64,000 nucleotides of DNA from VAYN01 sp964540905. GTDB lineage: Bacteria > Actinomycetota > Thermoleophilia > Solirubrobacterales > 70-9. Shown in pieces: positions 33,759 through 40,384 of this stretch. The notes under the pieces were generated by a model that saw nothing but the letters and a program-made list of their open reading frames with translations, was not told the origin of the DNA and ran no database searches. The position numbers and the translations under genes are program-made. The first letter of the stretch is position 1; each line of letters begins with the position of its first letter. The stretch lies in NCBI GenBank assembly GCA_964540905.1, contig CAZIOS010000001.1, positions 156,917 through 220,916 on the forward strand. Reading direction: 5' to 3'.

Positions 33759-34166
33759 TCAGGCGGCCGCGTCGGGCAGCTCGGCCAGGCCCTTGGAGAC
33801 GAGGTCGCGGACGTCGCAGCTGACCAGGCTGCGGCCGCTTTCCCGCGCCGCCGCGACGTAGGCGGCGTCGTAGACGCTGATCGCGTGCTCGTCGGCCAAC
33901 TCGGCGGCGTGGGCGATCAGCGTCTGCGTCGAGTGAATGATCTCGCCTTCGTCTTCGATGTGAGCGAGAACTCGCAGTAGAGGCGCCACTTCCTCTGGCT
34001 TCGACCACCGGCGCACAGCGGTATTCGCCACCTCGTAACGGGCGAGGTCGATCGTGGCGAGCAGCAGCGATTCGTCCGCCAGCAGGGCGAGCGCCCCCTC
34101 ACGGTTGCTGTCGTCGTAGTCGGATGCGGCGAGCACGACGCTGGCATCGAGGAGCAGTTCGCTCAT
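33759..34166 (-). CDS. VapC-type PIN-domain toxin
   Basis: Encodes 135 residues. PIN residues are complete: LLLDASVVLAASD (first Asp), LARYEVANTA (Glu), SVYDAAYVAAAR (Asp) and SLVSCDVRDLV (last Asp). The gene's ATG overlaps the antitoxin stop as ATGA. As a PIN ribonuclease it should cut RNA when the antitoxin is degraded. Intact and of normal length. Confidence 0.88.
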   Translation of the reverse strand: MSELLLDASVVLAASDYDDSNREGALALLADESLLLATIDLARYEVANTAVRRWSKPEEVAPLLRVLAHIEDEGEIIHSTQTLIAHAAELADEHAISVYDAAYVAAARESGRSLVSCDVRDLVSKGLAELPDAAA

Positions 34167-34393
34167 GGGTCCGGCCGTCCCGCCTTGATCTGCTCGGCGG
34201 AATCGCCACCGTAGTGCCCCGAGGCTGCGCGCAGGATCTTCTCGATCTCCTTTGCGCCCTTCCGCCGGCGCCGCTGAAGCGCGTCCTCGGCGAAGCCGCG
34301 CAGCACGGCGCTGCGGCTGCTGCGGGTGCGGCGCGCCTCCGCGTCGACCTGTGCCAGCAGCTCATTGGGCATCGAAACCATCACCTTCGCCAT
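34163..34393 (-). CDS. VapB-type ribbon-helix-helix antitoxin
   Basis: Encodes 76 residues from ATG 34393; an extension to 34438 would run through the operator palindrome. The N-terminus MAKVMVSMPNELLAQVDAEA and then RSSRSAVLRGFAEDAL is a typical ribbon-helix-helix DNA-binding unit. The basic middle and short C-terminal tail would contact the toxin. It lies just downstream of a perfect 16-base palindrome, which it probably binds to repress its own operon. Confidence 0.85.
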   Translation of the reverse strand: MAKVMVSMPNELLAQVDAEARRTRSSRSAVLRGFAEDALQRRRRKGAKEIEKILRAASGHYGGDSAEQIKAGRPDP

Positions 34394-34802
34394 GCCACTC
34401 AGTATACCCGGGTATACCAAGCTGTTCTCGTTCTTCACGGGCTTCCCGGGCTTCGATCAGCTCCAGTTCCGGGTCGGGGCGGCGAATCACACGGTCGAAC
34501 AGCGGCCGGATCTCGTCCTCGGGGATCTCCTGGTAGGCCTCCTCTTCCTCGGCGTCCTCGCGGTAGAGGTCGCCGCGGTAGGAGAAGGCACGGCCGTCCT
34601 CGGTCAGGAACAGGTAGCGCCGCGTCCACCAGTGCTTGTAGGCGTGGAGGCTGATGCCGCCCCGCAGCTCCGCCTCGTACATCCACATGAACTCCTCGAC
34701 GTAGACCCGGGCCAGCCGCAGCAGCGGCTCCCAGTTCGGGCTCACCCAGTTGACAGCCCTGCCGCGCTTCGGCCGCGGCTTGCGTTTCTTCGTCTCGGCC
34801 AT
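34362..34802 (-). CDS. Conserved-looking hypothetical protein
   Basis: Encodes 146 residues from ATG 34802 (MAETKKRKPRPKRGRAVNWV); a start at 34838 is also possible. The basic N-terminus leads to an aromatic-rich core, WEPLLRLARVYVEEFMWMYE, KHWWTRRYLFLTEDGRAFSY, RGDLYREDAEEEEAYQ, and then an acidic helical tail. It is coherent and soluble, with no motif I recognise. Its last 32 bases overlap the start of the VapB gene and cover the VapB operator, so its transcription could interfere with the toxin-antitoxin promoter. Confidence 0.7.
   Translation of the reverse strand: MAETKKRKPRPKRGRAVNWVSPNWEPLLRLARVYVEEFMWMYEAELRGGISLHAYKHWWTRRYLFLTEDGRAFSYRGDLYREDAEEEEAYQEIPEDEIRPLFDRVIRRPDPELELIEAREAREEREQLGIPGYTEWHGEGDGFDAQ
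34402..34417. promoter_or_regulatory. 16-bp perfect palindrome, VapB operator
   Basis: GTATACCC joined to GGGTATAC is a perfect palindrome centred 16-17 bases upstream of the antitoxin ATG. The TATAC halves could also form part of the -10 box. A ribbon-helix-helix antitoxin dimer is the natural ligand. The same bases lie inside the 3' end of the overlapping gene 34362-34802. Confidence 0.65.
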
Positions 34803-34921
34803 GACGGGGATCGTGATCGCGAAGCTGTGACGGAACAAGACCTGGATATGCCAGTTGCGCGCCCGTTCGTGCGCGAAAGTCGCCCTTGCCCGGCCGCCCG
34901 GCGCGATGAGAGCATGCGGGG

Positions 34922-36661
34922 GTGAGCTTCCTCTCCCCCTCGCCGCCGCCGTTCGAGCTCGAGGGGTGGCGGGCGCAGCCGCACCTGGCGCGGCTGAAGC
35001 CGCTGGTCCAGGACTGGGGCGAGAACGGGTTCGGCTCGCCGACCGCGGTCTACCTCCTCTACGCCTTCAAGCTCGTCGTCTACGCGCTGGGCGCCCTCCT
35101 GGTCATCTCGCTGACGCCGGGGCTCGGCGGCCTCGGCAACCTCGGCGACTGGTGGTCGCAGCCGATCGTCTTCCAGAAGCTCGCGGTCTGGACGCTGCTG
35201 TGGGAGATCCTCGGCCTCGGCGCCGGCTCGATGCCGCTCAGCTTCCGCTTCCTGCCGCCGATCGGCGGCCCGCTCTACTGGCTGCGCCCCGGCACGGTGC
35301 GGCTGCCGCCCTGGCCCGACAGGGTGCCGCTGACGCGGGGGACGCGGCGCGGCGCAATCGACGTCGCCCTCTACGCGGGCGTGCTCGCCGCCGGGCTCTT
35401 CCTACTCTTCGCCGATCGCAGCGGCGGCGGGCTGCCCAAGGCCGGGATCGCGGTCCTGCTCGGCCTCCTCGCCCTGCTCGGCCTGCGCGACAAGGTCTCC
35501 TTCCTCGGCGCCCGGCCGGAGATCTACGCGACGATCCTCGCCGTCGGCCTCTTCCCGGTCGGCCAGTGGATCGTCGCCTGGCAGTTCGTCTTCCTCTTCA
35601 TCTGGTGGGGCGCCGCCTCCTCGAAGCTGAACCGGCACTTCCCCTTCGTCGTCTCGGTGATGATCAGCAACGCGCCGCTGGTCGGCTCGAAGGCGCTCAA
35701 GCGCCGCCTCTGGCGCGACTACCCCGAGGACATGCGGCCCTCGCGGCTGGCCGCCGGCATCGCCCACTTCGGCACCGTGCAGGAGTTCGGCTGGCCGCTG
35801 CTGCTGATCAGCGTCGACAACGACGTCGTCCGCACGGTCGCGATCGTCGGCATGATCCTCTTCCACCTCAACATCACCTCGATGTTCCCGCTGGCGGTGC
35901 CGCTGGAGTGGAACCTGTTCATGATCTTCGGCATCCTCTTCCTCTTCGGCCACTACGGCGACGTGCCGCTCTCAACCCTGGGCGACCCGCTGCTGATCGC
36001 GATGCTCGCCCTGCTCTGCGTCGGCCTGCCGCTGCTCGGCAACCTGCGGCCCGAGAAGATCTCCTTCCTGCCCTCGATGCGCTACTACGCCGGCAACTGG
36101 GCGACGACGCAGTGGTTGTTCCGCCGCGGCAGCGGCGCCGAAGCGAAGCTCGACGAGCGGATCGAGAAGCCGGCGCGCCTGGTCGGCGAGCAGGTGGCGC
36201 GGGTCTACGACGATCCCGAGCTGGCCGAGTTCCTGCTCAACAAGGGGCTGGCCTTCCGCGCGATGCACTCGCACGGGCGGGCGCTGAACGCGCTGCTGCC
36301 GCACGCGGTCGACGACGTCGAGGCCTACGACGCCCGCGAGGGGGAGCTGATCTCCAACGTCGTCAACGGCTGGAACTTCGGCGACGGCCACTTCCACGGC
36401 CGCCAGCTGCTGGAGGCGGTGCAGGAGCGCTGCGGCTTCGCCCCCGGCGAGGTGCGGGTGATCGCGCTCGAGTCCGAGGCGGCGGGGAGCGGCCGCCAGC
36501 GCTACGCGATCTACGACGCCGCCGCCGGCCTGGTCGAGGAAGGCTCGGTCGCGGTCGCCGATATGGTCGAGCGCCAGCCCTGGCTGGAGGGATCGTTCGA
36601 GTTCCCGGTCGAGGTCTCACGCCGGGTCGCGGCAGCGCCCGCGGCCGCCGCCCCCGCATGA
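34922..36661 (+). CDS. DUF3556 transmembrane protein
   Basis: Encodes 579 residues from GTG 34922. The DUF3556 family is recognised from the N-terminal RLKPLVQDWGENGFGSPTAV, MPLSFRFLPPIGGPLYWLRP, FLFIWWGAASSKLNRHFPFV and SMRYYAGNWATTQWLFR. There are about ten membrane helices and a soluble C-terminal domain with SHGRALNALLPHA. The role in the cell is unknown. It overlaps the FAD oxidoreductase gene by four bases (ATGA), so the two are produced together and may act on one lipophilic substrate. Confidence 0.85.
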   Translation: MSFLSPSPPPFELEGWRAQPHLARLKPLVQDWGENGFGSPTAVYLLYAFKLVVYALGALLVISLTPGLGGLGNLGDWWSQPIVFQKLAVWTLLWEILGLGAGSMPLSFRFLPPIGGPLYWLRPGTVRLPPWPDRVPLTRGTRRGAIDVALYAGVLAAGLFLLFADRSGGGLPKAGIAVLLGLLALLGLRDKVSFLGARPEIYATILAVGLFPVGQWIVAWQFVFLFIWWGAASSKLNRHFPFVVSVMISNAPLVGSKALKRRLWRDYPEDMRPSRLAAGIAHFGTVQEFGWPLLLISVDNDVVRTVAIVGMILFHLNITSMFPLAVPLEWNLFMIFGILFLFGHYGDVPLSTLGDPLLIAMLALLCVGLPLLGNLRPEKISFLPSMRYYAGNWATTQWLFRRGSGAEAKLDERIEKPARLVGEQVARVYDDPELAEFLLNKGLAFRAMHSHGRALNALLPHAVDDVEAYDAREGELISNVVNGWNFGDGHFHGRQLLEAVQERCGFAPGEVRVIALESEAAGSGRQRYAIYDAAAGLVEEGSVAVADMVERQPWLEGSFEFPVEVSRRVAAAPAAAAPA

Positions 36662-38076
36662 GCACCGCGACCGTCGTCGGCTCCGGCCCCAACGGGCTGG
36701 CCTGCGCGGTGGCGCTCGCCCGCGCCGGGGTCGAGGTGACCGTGCTGGAGGCGAACGAGACGATCGGCGGCGGCGTCCGCAGCGCCGAGCTGACCGTGCC
36801 CGGCCTCCTCCACGACGTCTGCTCCGCCTTTCACCCGATGGGCGCCGCCTCCCCCTACCTGCGCTCGCTCGGCCTCGAGGCGCACGGGCTGCAGTGGCGC
36901 TGGCCGGAGGTCGACCTCGCCCACCCGCTCGACGGCGGCGGCGCCGCGACGATGGTCCGCTCGCTGGAGCAGACGGCCGCCGGGCTCGGGCCGGACGGCG
37001 CCGCCTGGCGGCGGCTCTTCGCCGCGCCGGCCGCGCATTTCGACGCCTTGAACGAGGACCTGCTGCGCCCGGTCCTGCACCTGCCGCGCCATCCGCTCCG
37101 CCTCGCCCGCTTCGGGATCCCGGCGCTGGCGCCGGCCTCGCTGGTCGTCCGCGGCTGGCGCACGGCGGGCGCCCGGGCGCTGTTCGGCGGTGTCGCCGCC
37201 CACTCCTTCAGCCCGCTGACCAAGCCACTGAGCGCCTCGGTCGGGATGGCGCTGATCAGCGCCTGCCACAGCGGCGGATGGCCGGTCGCGGCCGGCGGCT
37301 CGCAGGCGATCGCCGACGCCCTCGCCGCCGACCTGCGGGCGCACGGGGGGCGGATCGAGACGGGGGTGCGGGTGCGCTCGCTGGCCGAGCTCGACGGCGC
37401 CGACGCCGTCGCCTTCGACCTGGCGCCGGGGGCGATCGCCGAGATCGCCGGCGAGCGGCTGCCGGCGCGGGTCGCCCGCGCCTACCGCCGCTACCGCCAC
37501 GGGCCCGCCGCCTTCAAGGTCGACCTCGCGGTGCAGGGAGGGGTGCCCTGGACGGCGGCGGCCTGCCGCCGCGCCGGCACCGTTCACGCGATCGGCGGCT
37601 TCGAGGAGCTGGTCGCGGCCGAGCGCGAGGTCAACCGCGGGCGAATGCCGGCGCGGCCCTTCGTCCTCGTCGGCCAGCAGTACCTCGCCGACCCGGGCCG
37701 CTCGGCCGGCGACGTGCACCCGGTCTGGGCCTACGCGCACGTCCCCGGCAGCTGGGGCGGCGACGCCGAGCCGGCGATCCTCGACCAGATCGAACGCTTC
37801 GCCCCCGGCCTGCGCGAGCGGATCGTCGCCAGCGCGAGCCGCTCCCCAGCCGAACTCGAGGCCGGCAACGCCAACTACGTTGGCGGCGACATCGTCTGCG
37901 GCGCCAACACGCCGCTGCGGACCCTGATCCGCCCCCGGCTCGCGCTCGATCCCTACCGCACCGGCGCCCCCGGCCTCTTCATCTGCTCGGCCGCGACCCC
38001 GCCCGGCGGCGGCGTCCACGGCATGGGCGGCTTCAACGCCGCCCAGTCGGCGCTGCGCTACCTGCGGCGGACCTAG
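36658..38076 (+). CDS. FAD-dependent oxidoreductase, phytoene-desaturase/PYROXD2-like
   Basis: Encodes 472 residues. The N-terminal dinucleotide motif is ATVVGSGPNGLACAVALARAG followed by VLEANETIGGGVRS, as in phytoene desaturase-type flavoproteins. The middle has GMALISACHSGGWPVAAGGS, and the C-terminal FAD contact is GLFICSAATPPGGGVHGMGG. The substrate is probably a lipid or carotenoid-like molecule, by family only. Coupled to the DUF3556 gene by a four-base overlap. Confidence 0.87.
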   Translation: MSTATVVGSGPNGLACAVALARAGVEVTVLEANETIGGGVRSAELTVPGLLHDVCSAFHPMGAASPYLRSLGLEAHGLQWRWPEVDLAHPLDGGGAATMVRSLEQTAAGLGPDGAAWRRLFAAPAAHFDALNEDLLRPVLHLPRHPLRLARFGIPALAPASLVVRGWRTAGARALFGGVAAHSFSPLTKPLSASVGMALISACHSGGWPVAAGGSQAIADALAADLRAHGGRIETGVRVRSLAELDGADAVAFDLAPGAIAEIAGERLPARVARAYRRYRHGPAAFKVDLAVQGGVPWTAAACRRAGTVHAIGGFEELVAAEREVNRGRMPARPFVLVGQQYLADPGRSAGDVHPVWAYAHVPGSWGGDAEPAILDQIERFAPGLRERIVASASRSPAELEAGNANYVGGDIVCGANTPLRTLIRPRLALDPYRTGAPGLFICSAATPPGGGVHGMGGFNAAQSALRYLRRT

Positions 38077-38227
38077 GCGAGCGGGACGATCAGCAGCATT
38101 CCCGCATGGCTGCGGGACATCCTTCGGCTAGCCTTTCGACATCGGCAAGAGGCTGGGCATAACGACGCTGGTCGCCATCGCCCTGGCGACTCAGGCGGGA
38201 GCCGCGTCAGCCGCCGCTCGCCCGGCG

Positions 38228-38701
38228 GTGCCCTGGCCCGGGACCGAATGCATCCCCGGCTCGCCCGGCGAAACCCGGACCAGCGCCACCTGCGGCGCCA
38301 CTCTCCTCGACGGCCGCGCGATCGCGCCACCCGGCGCGCCGCCGCTCGTCAAGGCGGTGATCGCCGCCGCCAACCACATCGACGGCCGTCCCTATGTATG
38401 GGGCGGCGGCCACGCCAGCTTCTTCAGCAAGGGCTACGACTGTTCCGGCGCCGTCAGCTACGCCCTCCACGCCGCCGGCCTGCTGGACACGACGATGGTC
38501 TCTGGCGAGCTCGAACGCTGGGGCGACCCCGGCCCCGGCCGCTGGATCACCGTCTACGCCAACTACCGCCACGTCTACATGGTCGTCGCCGGCCTCCGCT
38601 TCGACACCCGCGACGACCTCCCCGGCGTCACCGGCCCCCGCTGGCACACCAGCCGGGTGAGCGGGCGGCACTTCGCGGCGCGGCACCCGGCTGGGCTCTG
38701 A
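38228..38701 (+). CDS. NlpC/P60-like exported cell-wall hydrolase
   Basis: Encodes 157 residues from GTG 38228, but the same frame continues upstream with a convincing signal peptide (GKRLGITTLVAIALATQAGA, ASAAARPA) back to a stop at 38129-38131. No ATG or GTG lies in that extension; CTG 38153 is the best candidate true start. The peptidase core is YVWGGGHASF, KGYDCSGAVSYAL (catalytic Cys) and HVYMVVAGLRFD (His). NlpC/P60 enzymes cut peptide bonds in peptidoglycan outside the membrane. Confidence 0.8.
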   Translation: MPWPGTECIPGSPGETRTSATCGATLLDGRAIAPPGAPPLVKAVIAAANHIDGRPYVWGGGHASFFSKGYDCSGAVSYALHAAGLLDTTMVSGELERWGDPGPGRWITVYANYRHVYMVVAGLRFDTRDDLPGVTGPRWHTSRVSGRHFAARHPAGL

Positions 38702-38738
38702 CTCGCAGTCGGAACCTAAAAGTGAGCACATGAAGGAC

Positions 38739-39305
38739 TCACGGTGCTTCCTGCGTCGCGATGGCAGCGACCTTCCATCCACCGCCTTCCTTTTGCAGTG
38801 GAACCACATAGTCCTTGCCGCCAGCACCATGGTAGAAGGCGAAAGCGCGGCTGCCGTTTACCCGCAGGGCAGCGATGGGTTCGGTCATCGTATCTTCGAG
38901 GGTCGCCTCAGGGGCTTTCTTGGCCGCGGCTTCGAGGATCGCCGCACAGCTCTTTTCCGATCCTCCCTTCGCCGCCGTCTTTTCGAGCCCCTTGATCAGG
39001 CCAGCAGCGAGCGACCCGCACTGGCTCTCCCAGTCGCCGGCCGCCCTGGCTTGCAGGTTTTCTTCGAGGACCTCGGAGGCGGCTTCGCGTTCTTCGGCGC
39101 TCGCTTCCTTGCCGGCCTTGGCGAGCTTGCCGTTAGGACCCGACCCGGCGAATTCGGCGCTGGGTTCGCCCCTTTCCACGGCCGTCGAGGTGGCGCCTTC
39201 CGACCCGCCGCCGCAAGCGGACAAGGTCAGAACGCACGCAATCACAGCCAGGGCGGAGGCGACCGCCAACTGTCTTCCAAAGACTCTCTCGATCGGTTCA
39301 GTCAC
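38739..39305 (-). CDS. Putative lipoprotein
   Basis: Encodes 188 residues from GTG 39305, with an AAGGAG site. The signal peptide ends in a lipobox, VLTLSACGGGS, with Cys31 for lipid attachment. The mature part is Ala/Glu/Lys-rich and helical, then has a C-terminal domain, AFAFYHGAGGKDYVVPLQKE, GGWKVAAIA, that recalls the last strands of SnoaL/NTF2-like lipoproteins. Probably anchored on the outer face of the membrane. Function unknown. Confidence 0.75.
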   Translation of the reverse strand: MTEPIERVFGRQLAVASALAVIACVLTLSACGGGSEGATSTAVERGEPSAEFAGSGPNGKLAKAGKEASAEEREAASEVLEENLQARAAGDWESQCGSLAAGLIKGLEKTAAKGGSEKSCAAILEAAAKKAPEATLEDTMTEPIAALRVNGSRAFAFYHGAGGKDYVVPLQKEGGGWKVAAIATQEAP

Positions 39306-39351
39306 CGCGCTGCTCCTTCGGTCGATGGGCGGTCAACGCACCAACGTAAAA

Positions 39352-39381
39352 GACGCTCGCCGCGTCTCCACGGCGAGCGTC
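39352..39381 (-). terminator. Intrinsic terminator for the 39,410-40,267 gene
   Basis: GACGCTCGCCG, 8-base loop, CGGCGAGCGTC forms a perfect 11-bp stem. On the minus strand it is followed directly by TTTTACG, a short T-run, and lies 29 bases past the stop at 39410. Good form for a rho-independent terminator. Confidence 0.78.
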
Positions 39382-39409
39382 CGTACAGCTGCTGCTCAGG
39401 TGCGAAGAA

Positions 39410-40267
39410 CTATTCGCTTTCCTTTACCGCTCCTGCGTTAGCGTCCTGGATTTTGCCTTCCAGGGTCGCCGAATTTGCACCGGATCCAGCGGGAACACCG
39501 AGGATCGAGTTGACGAGGGGATCGACGAGGACGGAGAAGATCCCTCCGCAACCGCTGGCCCCAGGTGCCGAGAACGTGTTATTCACCAGCTTTCCGCCAC
39601 TGAAAGTGAGCAGGGTGAATTCTTCGTTGTGGGAGAAGGTCCCGGCGCTGCCTTTGAGGCTCCCGCTCGTTCCGCTCGTAAAATTGATCTGGACCGGGCT
39701 CGATTCGGAACCGATATAGCAGCTACTACCGAGAATCGAGTTTTCGAGATGGATTTTCGCCGGCAGCCCGAGCGCGGTGCCTTTTTCGAGCAGCAGGTTT
39801 TCGGTGCTCAGGCTGATGTTGGTCAGGCCTTTGGTCGGGCCGGTCAATTCGACCGTCGCGGTGACGCCGGTGAGGCCTTTGTTGATCTTTTCGTTGAACC
39901 AATTCTGGAGGAATTTCGGCCACCAGGTCGGCGCCGTAATGCCAAGCAGCCCGCCGGGTACCGGCTGTGGGGTTTTTGAGAGCGTTTCGCCGTTCTCGGC
40001 ACCGTAGAATTTGATTGCCGAACCGGTGCCTTCATAGCCGCCCTGCAGGGTGACCGGGTTCACGAGTGGAACGGTTTTTTTACCGACCGTGAACGCGCCG
40101 CCGTTGGAGACGGAGAGAACGCAATCGGTGATCGTCGCCCTGTTGAGGGGACATTCACCGAAATGTTCGAATTCGCCCGTGGGATGGTGTACTGACGCTA
40201 GAGCCATGGATGCGAACACCAGCGACACCAATGCCGCCGTTATGCCTCCCGTTATGAACTTCTTCAT
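39410..40267 (-). CDS. Secreted hypothetical protein
   Basis: Encodes 285 residues with a clear ribosome site (AAAGGTTAACC). The signal peptide spans about 1-24 (ITAALVSLVFASMALAS). The mature protein is rich in Gly, Ser, Thr and Asn, with beta-type segments such as ATITDCVLSVSNGGAFTVGK and GLTGVTATVELTGPTKGL, and a few Cys (C39, C49, C182, C243). It looks like a repetitive beta-sandwich surface protein of a lineage-specific family. Function unknown. It ends at the terminator 39352-39381. Confidence 0.72.
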   Translation of the reverse strand: MKKFITGGITAALVSLVFASMALASVHHPTGEFEHFGECPLNRATITDCVLSVSNGGAFTVGKKTVPLVNPVTLQGGYEGTGSAIKFYGAENGETLSKTPQPVPGGLLGITAPTWWPKFLQNWFNEKINKGLTGVTATVELTGPTKGLTNISLSTENLLLEKGTALGLPAKIHLENSILGSSCYIGSESSPVQINFTSGTSGSLKGSAGTFSHNEEFTLLTFSGGKLVNNTFSAPGASGCGGIFSVLVDPLVNSILGVPAGSGANSATLEGKIQDANAGAVKESE

Positions 40268-40384
40268 GGTTAACCTTTCATTTGGTTGGTAATTATCTGT
40301 GGGGGATACTGGGTGGGTGGCAAAACTTGAATGGTGGAACTCCGAAAGCGCGAAAGTCGGTAAGCAGGGATGGCGATCTGCTGT

